From positions 372,001-436,000 of the forward strand of contig CAWGMT010000011.1 in assembly GCA_963823675.1 (NCBI GenBank): a stretch of 64,000 nucleotides of DNA. Direction: 5' to 3'. This document shows positions 44,701-53,622 of this stretch, one piece after another (positions within the stretch are counted from its first letter, which is position 1; the number at the start of each line of letters is the position of its first letter). The position numbers and the translations under genes were made by a program. The notes beneath the pieces were generated by a model. It was given only the letters and a program-made list of their open reading frames with translations, had not been told where the DNA came from and made no database searches. Origin of the DNA: CAWGMT01 sp963823675. GTDB lineage: Bacteria > Planctomycetota > Planctomycetia > Isosphaerales > Isosphaeraceae.

Positions 44701-45396
44701 AATCACCAGCGCCTTTTCGTAGAGCGGTTGCGCCCGGGCATACTTCCCCTGCTCCTGGAGGTTATTGGCCAGAATGTTGTAGCTGGTAGCGGTGGCGGGG
44801 TGGTCGTCGGTAAGCAGCCGGCGGTTGATCTCCAGCGCCTTCTCCAACAGCGGCTGGGCCTGGCCATACTTCCCCTGTCGCAAGAGGTTGCACGCCAGGT
44901 TAAAGTAGCCACCGGCCGTTTCGGCGTGGTCGTCAGTCAGCAGGCGGCGGTCAATCTCCAGCGCCTTCTCGTAAAGCGGCTGGGCCTGGGCGTACTTCCC
45001 CTGGGAGGTGAGCGTATGCGCTTGCTCAGTGCTGGTCGGGGCTGACTGGTAGGCGACTCGATCGTCGTGGGGCATCGGGGCCACCCGGCGCAACGCCTTC
45101 AGACGCCACTCTTCATTCACCGTCTCGAAATGGTTCGGACCCAGGACGAGCCTCAGCAAGGCGACCCGTTCTTCTGACCGCGCGGTCGCCTCGTCGTAGC
45201 GACCGGCCTTGACGGCCGTGTCGGCTTGCCCAAACAGTAGGTCGCCACGTTGCTCGTCCTCTCCGGTCAGCTTGCGCAATCCCGGCGCGGGTATTGGGAC
45301 GGACGATGGCTTGTTCGCGGGCGTTTGACCTGGCACCGATGTTGTGATCGACAGCACGACGAAGCCCAGCGAAAGATACGTTAGTTTGACTTCCAT
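41782..45396 (-). CDS. TPR-CHAT protein 1: exported caspase-like protease with inserted PDZ domain
   Basis: A 1,204-residue protein. The signal peptide is MEVKLTYLSLGFVVLSITTS. A helical leader follows, then nine 42-residue TPRs (YAQAQPLYEKALEIKRRLL unit) plus a partial tenth. The middle region is helical (ARLRVAFTGLERAATRESARLAL). The CHAT domain starts near LIVLPSRTMTGIPVEVLL. A PDZ-like stretch (about residues 849-923, GSNAANHGLQDGDVLLAYNG) lies inside it. CHAT motifs follow: His1008 (HLATHG) and Cys1067 (LSACETALG), 59 apart as in the paralogues. GGAGA precedes ATG 45396; a TTG 16 codons earlier overlaps the previous stop. Last gene of the four-gene run. Confidence 0.82.
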   Translation of the reverse strand: MEVKLTYLSLGFVVLSITTSVPGQTPANKPSSVPIPAPGLRKLTGEDEQRGDLLFGQADTAVKAGRYDEATARSEERVALLRLVLGPNHFETVNEEWRLKALRRVAPMPHDDRVAYQSAPTSTEQAHTLTSQGKYAQAQPLYEKALEIDRRLLTDDHAETAGGYFNLACNLLRQGKYGQAQPLLEKALEINRRLLTDDHPATATSYNILANNLQEQGKYARAQPLYEKALVIRRRLLTDNHPETAASYNNVANNLSFQGKCARAQPLLEKSLEIRRRLLTDNHSSTASSYNGVAFNLYRQGKYAQAQPLFEKSLEIKRRLLTDNHPETATGYNNVAYNLEAQGMYAQAQPLYEKALEIKRRLLTDDHPATATSYNNVAGNLNNQGKYAQAQPLYEKALEIKRRLLTDEHPDTAAGYTNVAHNLAAQGKYPQAQPLHEKALDTHRRLLTDDHPDTARSYNNVAANLNAQGKFAQARPLFEKALEIRSRLLTDDHPDTGHSYSNLASNLAALGKYLEARDRWLSAVKSLDTARLRVAFTGLERAATRESARLALAAVLARLGQPALAWQRLEEDLGRGLLDELAARQDRRLTPGERDRLRELTTELERLDKLVEANPKGLDQAERAQRFEGSKHERELASIALGEFRTKLVEVHGTLAGQVAKLNQIQAALPADAALVAWIDIPPDGPNAADPDGEHWGVVVRSRGIPAWVPITGTGPDGLWTIADTGLAGQLRTELRARPGDGHADLRPLVERLRTQRLVPLTKAPGADTAGLPPARRLIVLPSRTMTGIPVEVLLAPDDTRTVSYAPSATVFKYLRAQSRPDRHAGLLALGDPVYQRSDKSSEPKLPPDHGLLVNVVARGSNAANHGLQDGDVLLAYNGQALNKKDDLKVVAEGDKPIAALVWRDGRTSRRELAPGKLGVMIDPRPAAEAIAEQTKLQQVLMAARSGDEHFAPLPGTRYEVEALAQLFKSDGRPTHALLGADASESELDRLAASGELACFGFIHLATHGVIDEAIPQRSAVILTQTGLPDPLTQVLNKKAVYDGRLAVREMQRSWDLKAELVTLSACETALGRNAGGEGFVGFTQALLMSGARSVCLSLWRVDDRATSLLMTRFYQNLLGRRAGLSKPMPKAEALHEAKQWLRSLTVDQIDGELAALQRGDVRPLANVNDTTSGNASPSPKSGGIRRYDHPYYWAAFVLVGDPD

Positions 45397-45440
45397 CGGA
45401 TCAGTCTCCATGATAGAGAACGTCTCGGCCTTTGCGTCGT

Positions 45441-48400
45441 TCAATCCGGATCACCCACCAGCACAAACGCAGCCCAGAAGTAGGGGTGGTCGTACGGGCG
45501 CCCGCCAGTTGGTGTGGGCGAAGACCGTGCACCAGGTGACATCGTACCGTCGGCCTTTGCCAGCGGCCGCACGTCGCCACGCGAGACGGCGGCCAGCTCG
45601 CTGTCGATCTGGTCCACCGTCAAGCTCCGCAGCCACTGCTTGGCCTCGTAGAGCGCCTCGGCCTTGGGCATTCCCTTCGACAGCCCCGCGCACGGCCCAG
45701 CAGGTTTTGATAGAACCGGGTCATCAAGAGCGATGTGGCCCTATCGTCTACCCTCCAGAGCGACAGGCAGACGCTCCGCGCCCCGGACATCAAAAGCGCC
45801 TGGGTAAACCCCACGAATCCCTCGCCGCCGGCGTCGCGGCCCAGGGCGGTCTCGCAGGCCGAGAGCGTCACGAGCTCGGCCTTCAAGTCCCAGCTTTGCT
45901 GGATCTCGCGGACCGAGAGCCGGCCGTCGAAGACCGGCTGGTGATTCATGACCTGCGTCAGCGGGTCTGGGAGGCCCGTCTGGGTCAGGATCACGGCCGA
46001 CCGCTGCGGGATCGCCTCGTCGATCACCCCATGCGTCGCCAGTTGGATGAAGCCGAACCGGCCCAGCTCGCCCGATGCGGCGAGGCGGTCCAGCGCGGGC
46101 TCGCTGGCGTCGGCCCCAAGCAGAACTCTGGCTGGCCGACCGTCGGATTGGAAGAGCCGAGCCAGCGCCTCGGCCTCGTATCGCGTGCCCGGCAAGGGGG
46201 CGAAGTGATCGCCGCCTGACCGCGCCGCGACCAGCACCTGCTGGAGCTTGCTCCGCTCGGCGATCGCTTTTGCTGCCGGTCGGGGGTCGATGATCACGCC
46301 GAGCTTGCCGGGGGCCAGTTCTTGGCGGGATGATCGGCCATCTCTCCAGACCTCGATCGCGATCGGCTTGTCGCCCTCAGCAACGACTTTGAGGTCGTCC
46401 TGCTTGTTCAGGGTTTGGCCATTGTAGGCCAGCAAGACATCCCCGTCTTTCAATCCATGGTTTGCCGCGTTCGAGCCGCGAACGACCGCGTGGACCAGCA
46501 GGCCGTGGTCAGGCAGCGGCTTGGGCTCGCTCGACTTGTCCGGCCAGTCGTAGAACAGGGTCGCCCAGCGCGAGCAGGCCGGCATGGCGGTCGGGCCGGG
46601 GCTGTTCGCGCAGGTACTTGAACAGGGTGGCGGAGGGCGCGTAGCTCACGGTGCGGGTGTCGCCGGCAGCGAGCAGAGCCTCGACCGGGACGCCTGTCAT
46701 GGCCCTTGAGGGTAGGACGACGAGCCGCCTGGCCGGCGGTAGGCCAAGGGCGGTGGCGCCGAGAGCCTTCGCTAACGGCTCGATGCGCTGGGAGCGCAGT
46801 TTCTGAACCAAGGATCGCAGGTCCGCAGAGCCAACGCCGGGCCGGCTGCGCAGCTCGGTCCCGACTTGGCCCGCTAGCCCGGTGTCCTCCTTGGTCCACA
46901 ACCCACCCGCACCGGTGCCCGCGATCGGGACCCAGGCTGGGATGCCCCGCGACCGGACGACGACGCCCCAGTGTTCGCCGTCGGGGTCGGCCGCGCTTGG
47001 TCCCAACGGCGGAACATCGACCCAGGCCACCAGGGCGGCATCGGCGGGCAGCGCGGCCTGGATTTCGCTCAGCCCGGACACCTGGCCCGCCAGAGCTCCG
47101 TGCTTCTGAACGAGCTTGGTCTGAAACTCACCGAGGGCGATGCTGGCGAGCTCGCGCAGGTGTTTCAGGTCCGCGAATCGCTGGGCTCGCTCGGCCTGGT
47201 CGAGGTTCTTGGGGGTGGTTTCGGCCAGCTTGTCGAGCCGTTCGAGCTCCGCGGTCAATTCGTGAAGACGGGCTCGTTCCTCGAACGTGAGCCGCCGGTC
47301 CTGGCGGGCGGCCAGTTCATCGAGCAGGCCGCGGCCCAGGTCTTCCTCCAGCGGCTGCCAGGCCAGGGCCGGCTGACCAAGCCGGGCCAGCAGGGCGGCC
47401 AAGGCGAGGCGCGCCGATTGCCTGGTGGCGCCGCGATCGAGCCCGGTAAAGGCGACCCGCAGCCGCGCGGCATCCAGGCTCTTCACCGCGAGCAGCAGAA
47501 TGTCCCGCGCCAGGGCGTACTTCCCCTGGGCGTCGAGATTTCCCGCCAGGTTGCGGTAGCGTAGCGCAGTGTCTGGGTGCTCGGTGGTGAGCAGGCGGCG
47601 CGATATCTCCAGCGCCTTCTCGAAAAGGGGCTGGGCCTGGGCGTACTTCCCCTGCTCATCGAGATTGCCCGCCAGGTTGTTGTAACATCTTGCCGTTTCG
47701 GGGTGGTCGTCGGTGAGCAGGCGGCGGTTGATCTCCAGCGCCTTCTCGTACAGCGGCTGGGCCTCGGCGTACTTGCCCTGGGCGGATAGGTTGAACGCCA
47801 CGCCGTTGTAGCTTCTCGCAGTATCGGGGTGGTCATCGGTGAGCAGGCGGCGGCGGATCTCCAGTGCCTTCTCGTAGAGCGGCTGGGCCTCGGCGTACTT
47901 CCCCTGGCCGGATAGGTTGAACGCGACGCCGTTATAGGTGTAGGCGGTGAAGCGGTGGTTGTCGGTCAACAGTCGGCGGCAGATCTCGAGCGCCTTCTCG
48001 AAGAGCGGCTGGGCCTGGGCGTACTTCCCTTGGGCGTTGAGGTTTAACGCCAGGTTGTAGTAGCTGTTGGCCGTCTCGGGGTGACTGTCGGTGAGCAGTC
48101 GGCGGCGGATCTCCAGCGCCTTCTCGAAGAGCGGCTGGGCGTGGGCGTACTTCCCCTGGTGGTTGAGGTTGAGCGCCACGTCGTTGTAGCTTGTTGCGGT
48201 GTCGGGGTGGTCGTCGGTAAGCAGTCGCCGGCGGATCTCCAGCGCCTTTTCGTAGAACGGCTGGGCCTGGAAGTGCTTCCCCTGGTCGCTAAGGTTGGCC
48301 GCAAGATTGTTGTAGGCACGGGCGGTGTCGGCGTGGTCGTCGGTGAGCAGGCGGTGGTAGATCTCCAGCGCCTTCTCATAGAGCGGCACGGCGGCCGCAT

Positions 48401-49061
48401 ACTTTCCCTGCGCATTGAGGTTGTATGCCACGTTATTGAAGCTGGACGCTGTGAAGGGGTGGTCGTCGGTCAAGAGCCGCCGTCTGATCGCAAGCGCCTT
48501 CTCAAACAGCGGCTGGGCCGCGGCGTACTTCCCCTGGGCGTTGAGCTCGTAGGCCAGATCGTTGTAGCTGTTGGCCGTGTCGGGGTTGTCGTCGGTGAGC
48601 AGGCGGCGTCTGATCTCGAGCGCCTTCTCGCTCAGCGGCTGGGCCGCGGCGTACTTCCCCTGGGCGCTGAGGCTTTGCGCTTGATCCGACATGCCGCGCA
48701 CCGATTGGTAGGCGAGGCGATCCTCACGCGGCATTGGAGCCACCCGGCGCAACGTCTTCTTGAGCCACTCGGCATCCAGGGTCTCGAAGTGCTTCGGCCC
48801 CTGGATTCGCGTGTGCAAGGCGGACAGCTCCTCCGCCCGCGCGATCGCCAGGTTCCAGCGATCGGCCTTCATGGCCTGATTAATCTGCTCCTCCAGCCGC
48901 TTGGCTCGCTTCTCGTCGTCGCCGCTTAGCTTGCGCAATCCTGCGGCGGGAAGTTGAGCTTCTTTCGCGGCCGTGGTTTGTGCCGTCGTCAACATCCCCG
49001 GCGTCGCATACCCTAACCCGATCATCATTGCCAGCCGGAACAATGCGCGAAGAGCTTTCAT
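45441..49061 (-). pseudogene. TPR-CHAT protein 2, two frameshifts in the CHAT region
   Basis: The N-terminus (MKALRALFRLAMMIGLGYATPG), nine TPRs plus a partial one and the first CHAT strands read openly from 49061 to about 46550. There the frame changes within GLLALGDPV. The PDZ and CHAT catalytic part (HLATHG with codon 46033-46031; LSACETALG with Cys codon 45856-45854) continues in a second frame to about 45690. A further change gives the last ~77 codons (MPKAEALYEAKQWLRSLT...) to 45441. Each change can be repaired by one base. As sequenced, no single product contains both the TPRs and the catalytic pair. Spacing to TPR-CHAT 1 is about 44 nt. Confidence 0.75.
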
Positions 49062-49117
49062 GATGGGCCTCGTCCTGTGACTGGAAATCAGTGTTGGGAC
49101 CTATGAAAGGATACCGA
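49062..49117 (-). promoter_or_regulatory. Duplicated leader upstream of TPR-CHAT 2
   Basis: These 56 bp before the start codon are the same as 53126-53181 upstream of TPR-CHAT 3 except at two positions. It is the region where a promoter or ribosome-binding site would be expected. It shows that the genes were duplicated with their control region. Confidence 0.6.
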
Positions 49118-49126
49118 AATTCCGCT

Positions 49127-52100
49127 TCAGTCCGGATCACCCACCAGCACAAACGCTGCCCAGTAATAGGGGTGGTCATACCGCCGTGCGCCAGTTGGTT
49201 TGGGTGACGGCGACGCATTGCCCGATGTGTCCTCGCCGACCTTCGCCAGCGGCCGTACGTCGCCACGCTCGAGCGCGGCGAGCTCGCCGTCGATCTGGTC
49301 CACCGTCAAGCTCCGCAGCCATTGCTTGGCCTCGCGGAGCGCCTCGGCCTTGGGCATCGGCTTTGACAGCCCCGATCGCTTGCCCAGGAGGTTCTGGTAG
49401 AAACGGGTCATCAAGAGCGACGTGGCCTTGTCGTCTACTTTCCAGAGCGACAGGCAGACGCTCCGCGCTCCGGACATCAAGAGTGCCTGGGTGAACCCCA
49501 CAAAGCCCTCGCCGCCGGCGTTGCGGCCCAGGGCGGTCTCGCAGGCCGACAGCGTGACCAGCTCGGCCTTCAAGTCCCAGCTTTGCTGGATCTCGCGGAC
49601 TGAGAGCCGGCCGTCGAAGACCGGCTGGTGATTCATGACCTGCGCCAGTAGGTCGGGCAAGCCCGTCTGGGTGAGGATCACCGCCGAGCGCTGCGGGATC
49701 GCCTCGTCGATCACTCCGTGGGTCGCCAGGTGGATGAAGCCGAACTGGCCCAGCTCACCCGAATCGGCCAGCCGGTCCAGCGCTTGCTCGCTGGCGTCGG
49801 CCCCGAGTAGGGACCTGGCTGTCCGATCGTCGGATTGGAAGAGCTGAGCGATCGCCTCGACCTCGTGGCGCGTTCCAGGCAAGGGGGCGAAGTTCACGTC
49901 ACCGGATCGCGCCGCCCGCAGCACCAGTTGGAGCTTGCTCTGCTCGGCAATTGCCACCGCTGCCGGCCGGGTGTCGATCATCACGCCAAGCTTGCCGGAG
50001 GCCAGTTCTTGGCGGGATGATCGGCCATTTCTCCAGACCTCGATCGCGATCGTCTTGTCGCCCTCGGCGACGACCTGGAGGTCGTCCTTCTTGTTCAGCG
50101 TTTGGCCGTTGTAGGCCAGCAAGACATCCCCCTCTTCCAGTCCGTGGTTCGCCGCATTCGAGCCACGGACGACCACGTTGAGCAACAGGCCATGGTCGGG
50201 CGGCGGCTTGGGTTGGCTCGACTTGTCAGGCCGCTCGTACACCGGGTCGCCGAGCGCCAGCAAGCCGGCGTGCCGATCAGGCCGGGGCTGCTCGCGCAAA
50301 TACTTGAAAACGGTGGCGGAGGGCGCGTAGCTTACAGTCCGGGTGTCGCCGGGGGCGAGTAGAACCTCGACGGGGATGCCTGTCATGACCCTGGAGGGCA
50401 GGACGATCAGCCGCCTGGCCCGCGGTAGGCCTTCGGCCGTGGCGCCCAGGGCCTTGGCCAGCGGCTCGATGCGCTGGGTGCGTAGTTTCTCAACCAGCGA
50501 TTTCAGGTCCGCTGAGCCATCGCCGGGCCGGGCCCGCAGCTCGGTCCGGACATGGCCCGCGAGCCCGATGTCGTCCTTGGTCCAGAGCCCACTCGGTCCG
50601 GTTCCCACGAGCGGGACCCAGGCCGGGATGCCCCGCGAGCGTACGACCACGCCCCAGTGCTCGCCATCGGGGTCGGCCGCGTTTGGTCCCGCGGGTGGAA
50701 TATCGACCCAGGCGACCAGGGCGGCACCGGCGGGCAGCGCGGCCTGGATGTCGCTCAGCCTGGCGACCTGGCCCGCCAGCGTGCCGTGAACCTCAACCAA
50801 TTTGGTCTGGAACTCACCCAGGGCGATGCTCGCCAGCTCGCGCTGATGCTTCAAGTCTTCGAATCGCTGGGCGCACGCGGCCTGGTCGAGGTTCTTGGGC
50901 GTGGTTTGCGCCACCCTGTCGAGCCTTTCGAGTTCCGCGGTCAATTCGCGGAGGCGGGCTCGCTCAGCGGGCGTGAGCCGCCGGTCCTGGCGAGCGGCCA
51001 GTTCGTCGAGCAGGCCGCGGCCCAGGTCTTCCTCCAGCGGCTGCCATGCGAGGGCCGGCTGACCGAGCCGGGCCAGCACGGCAGCCAGGGCGAGCCGCGC
51101 TGACAGCCTGGTCGCGGCCCGCTCCATGCCGGTGAAGGCGACCCGCAGCCGGGCGGCATCCAGGCTCTTCACCGCACTCAGCCATCGGTCTCGCGCCTCG
51201 AGGTACTTCCCCTGGGCGTTGAGGTTGTAAGCCGCATTGTTGTAGCTGCAAGCGGTAGCGGGGTGGTCGTCGGCGAGCAGGCGGCGTGTGATCTCCAGCG
51301 CCTTCTCGTGCAGCGGCTGTGCCTGGGCGTACTTCCCCTGGGCGCCGAGGTTGTACGCCAAGTTGTCGTAGCTAAGTGCGGTGTCGCAGTGATCGTCAGT
51401 GAGCAGGCGGCGTTTGATCTCCAAGGCCTTCTCATACGCGGGCTGGGCTTGCGCATACTTCCCCTGGGCATCGAGGATGGCCGCCACGTTGTTGTAGATG
51501 GCCGCGGTGCCGGGGTGGTTGTCGGTGAGCAGGCGGCGTTTGATCTCGAGCGCCTTCTCGAAGAGCGGCTGGGCCTGGGCGTACTTTCCCTGAGCGCCGA
51601 GGTTCAGCGCCACGTTGTTGTAGCTGGTAGCGGTGTCGGGATGGTTGTCGGTGAGCAGGCGTCGGTTGATCTCCAGCGCCTTCTCCAACAGTGGCTGGGC
51701 TTCGGCGTACTTCCCCTCGTAGTTGAGGTTGAGCGCCACGTTGCTGTAGCTGTTGGCGGTGTCGGGGTGGTTGTCGGTGAGCAGGCGACGTCTGATCTCG
51801 AGCGCCTTCTCGAAGAGCGGTTGGGCCTGGGCATACTTTCCCTGGTCGCGAAGGTTCGCCGCGAGATTGTCGTAGGTGATGGCGGTGGCGGGGTGGTCGT
51901 CGGTGAGCTGGCGGCGTTTGATATCGAGCGCCTTCTCGAAGAGCGGTTGGGCCTGCGCGTACTTTCCCTGAGCGTTGAGGTTCTTCGCCACGTTGTTGTA
52001 GCTGGTAGCGGTGTCGGGATGGTTGTCGGTGAGCAGGCGTCGGCTGATCTCCAGCGCCTTCTCCAACAGCGGCTGGGCCTGGGCGTGCTTCCCTTGGTCA

Positions 52101-53125
52101 CTGAGGTTCAACCCCACGGCGCTGTAGCTAGAGGCGGTGTCGGGGTGGTCGTCATTGTGAAGGCGGCGATTGATCTTTCGCGCCTTCTCGAACAGGGGCT
52201 GAGCCTGGGCGTACTTTCCTTGCACACTGAGGTTGTACGCCACGTTGTTGTAGCTTTCGGCGGTGGCTGAATTGTTGTCGGTGAGCAGGCGTCGGCGGAT
52301 CTCCAGTGCCTTCTCGAATAACGGCTGGGCCTGGGCGTACTTACCCTGGTAGCTCAGGTTGGCGGCCAGGCCGTTGTAGCTAAAGGCGGTGTCGGGGTGG
52401 TCGTCGGTTAACAGCCGGCGCTGAATCTCGAGCGCCTTCTTGAAGAGCAACTCGGCCTCGGCGTACTTTCCCAGCCTCCAAAGGTTGGCGGCCAGGCAGT
52501 AGTAGCTGAGGGCGGTCCGGGGGTGGTCGTCGGTCAGGAGCTGGCGTCTGATCTGGAGCGCCTTCTCGTAAAGCGGCTGGGCCGCGGCGTACTTCCCCTG
52601 GCCGTTGAGGACGTACGCCAGGTGGTGGTAGCTATCGGCCGTTTCGGGGTGGTCGTCGGCGAGCAAGCGGCGTCTGATCTGGAGCGCCTTCTCGTCAAGC
52701 GGCTGGGCCGCGGCGTACTTCCCCTGAGCACCGAGAGTTTGCGCTTGATTCATCATGCTGCGAGTCGAATGGTAGGCAAGGCGATCCTCACGCGGCATCG
52801 AAGCCACACGGCGGGATGTCTTGAGCCGCCACTCCGCATCCATGGTCTCGAAGTGCTTCGGTCCCTGGATTCGCGTCCGCAAGGCGGCCAGCTCCTCCGC
52901 CCGCGCAATCGCCTCGTCCCAGCGATCGGCCTTCATGGCCTGTTCGATCTGCTCCTCAAGTTGCCTGGCTCGTCTCTCGTCTTCGCCGTTTAGCTTGCGC
53001 AATCCTACGGCGGGAAGTTGAGCTTCTTTCGGAGCTGTGGTTTGTGCCGTCGTCGACATCCCCGGCGTCGCGTACCCTAACCCGATCATCATCACCAGCC
53101 GGAACAACGCGCGAAGAGCTTTCAT
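49127..53125 (-). CDS. TPR-CHAT protein 3: longest copy with 12 TPRs and inserted PDZ domain
   Basis: A 1,332-residue protein with signal peptide MKALRALFRLVMMIGLGYAT. Twelve complete 42-residue TPRs (QAQPLFEKALEIRRRLLTD, SYNNVAYNL pattern) are followed by a partial repeat YLEARDRWLSAVKS. A helical linker precedes the CHAT domain. The PDZ-like insertion (RGSNAANHGLEEGDVLLAYNG) lies between the early CHAT strands and the catalytic half, which has His1136 (HLATHG) and Cys1195 (LSACETALG). The end reads YDHPYYWAAFVLVGDPD, identical in plan in all four. The frame is intact. CHAT domains are caspase-like cysteine proteases; the target here is unknown. Because it is exported, it should act outside the cytoplasm. 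Confidence 0.88.
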   Translation of the reverse strand: MKALRALFRLVMMIGLGYATPGMSTTAQTTAPKEAQLPAVGLRKLNGEDERRARQLEEQIEQAMKADRWDEAIARAEELAALRTRIQGPKHFETMDAEWRLKTSRRVASMPREDRLAYHSTRSMMNQAQTLGAQGKYAAAQPLDEKALQIRRRLLADDHPETADSYHHLAYVLNGQGKYAAAQPLYEKALQIRRQLLTDDHPRTALSYYCLAANLWRLGKYAEAELLFKKALEIQRRLLTDDHPDTAFSYNGLAANLSYQGKYAQAQPLFEKALEIRRRLLTDNNSATAESYNNVAYNLSVQGKYAQAQPLFEKARKINRRLHNDDHPDTASSYSAVGLNLSDQGKHAQAQPLLEKALEISRRLLTDNHPDTATSYNNVAKNLNAQGKYAQAQPLFEKALDIKRRQLTDDHPATAITYDNLAANLRDQGKYAQAQPLFEKALEIRRRLLTDNHPDTANSYSNVALNLNYEGKYAEAQPLLEKALEINRRLLTDNHPDTATSYNNVALNLGAQGKYAQAQPLFEKALEIKRRLLTDNHPGTAAIYNNVAAILDAQGKYAQAQPAYEKALEIKRRLLTDDHCDTALSYDNLAYNLGAQGKYAQAQPLHEKALEITRRLLADDHPATACSYNNAAYNLNAQGKYLEARDRWLSAVKSLDAARLRVAFTGMERAATRLSARLALAAVLARLGQPALAWQPLEEDLGRGLLDELAARQDRRLTPAERARLRELTAELERLDRVAQTTPKNLDQAACAQRFEDLKHQRELASIALGEFQTKLVEVHGTLAGQVARLSDIQAALPAGAALVAWVDIPPAGPNAADPDGEHWGVVVRSRGIPAWVPLVGTGPSGLWTKDDIGLAGHVRTELRARPGDGSADLKSLVEKLRTQRIEPLAKALGATAEGLPRARRLIVLPSRVMTGIPVEVLLAPGDTRTVSYAPSATVFKYLREQPRPDRHAGLLALGDPVYERPDKSSQPKPPPDHGLLLNVVVRGSNAANHGLEEGDVLLAYNGQTLNKKDDLQVVAEGDKTIAIEVWRNGRSSRQELASGKLGVMIDTRPAAVAIAEQSKLQLVLRAARSGDVNFAPLPGTRHEVEAIAQLFQSDDRTARSLLGADASEQALDRLADSGELGQFGFIHLATHGVIDEAIPQRSAVILTQTGLPDLLAQVMNHQPVFDGRLSVREIQQSWDLKAELVTLSACETALGRNAGGEGFVGFTQALLMSGARSVCLSLWKVDDKATSLLMTRFYQNLLGKRSGLSKPMPKAEALREAKQWLRSLTVDQIDGELAALERGDVRPLAKVGEDTSGNASPSPKPTGARRYDHPYYWAAFVLVGDPD

Positions 53126-53181
53126 GATGGGCCTCGTCCTGTGACTGGAAATCAGTGTTGGGACTTATGAAAGAATACCGA
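53126..53181 (-). promoter_or_regulatory. Duplicated leader upstream of TPR-CHAT 3
   Basis: The partner of 49062-49117 with two differences. Upstream of it the sequence diverges into repeat-rich DNA, so this block probably holds the minimal promoter and translation signals. Confidence 0.55.
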
Positions 53182-53324
53182 CTTTCTAGACACTTTGCCC
53201 AGAACGACGTTGCCCGGCGCGGCAGATCCGCAACCAGGCGATCGGGGAACAGAGCCTGGGAGGTTGAAGATTTGGGCTTGGAGCGATTTCCCGTTCCCCG
53301 CGGCCTTGTTGCACGCCATCTCCC

Positions 53325-53614
53325 CCCCTTGCTAAGGATCGGGACGCAACAGAGCCGGCTCCTACAAGAGGCCGGCACCGCGCGGCGATTTGTGTAGGGA
53401 TCGCCGGACAGAGCCGGCTCCTACAAGAGGCTGGCACCGCGCGGCGATTTGTGTAGGAGGGGGCTCTGTCCCCCGATCCCTTGGTTGCGGCTCCGCCGCG
53501 TTGGGCACTGCGCAACAATTAGTGTCGCCTTTCGCTCCGCGAAAGGGCTTTCTTTCGCTCCGCGAAAGACGACTCTTCCGGTAACTTATTTCTGCCCAGA
53601 TCCTTAGCAAGGGG
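53325..53614. repeat. MITE-like element with perfect 16-bp terminal inverted repeats
   Basis: CCCCTTGCTAAGGATC at 53325-53340 and its exact complement at 53599-53614 enclose 258 bp. Inside are two copies of AGAGCCGGCTCCTACAAGAG (about 53350 and 53412), a GGGGCTCTGTCCCCC hairpin and the TTTCGCTCCGCGAAAG palindrome, also seen at 63848. No gene is inside. It fills the 497-bp gap between TPR-CHAT 4 and 3. Confidence 0.65.
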
Positions 53615-53622
53615 CGGAGTTT

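Noticed and set aside
43900..45040. Regular 126-bp periodicity in the 41.8-57.2 kb region as a possible CRISPR-like or satellite array
   Set aside because: The period equals 42 codons and the frame encodes TPR units with conserved residues; spacing and variation follow protein structure, not spacer-repeat logic.
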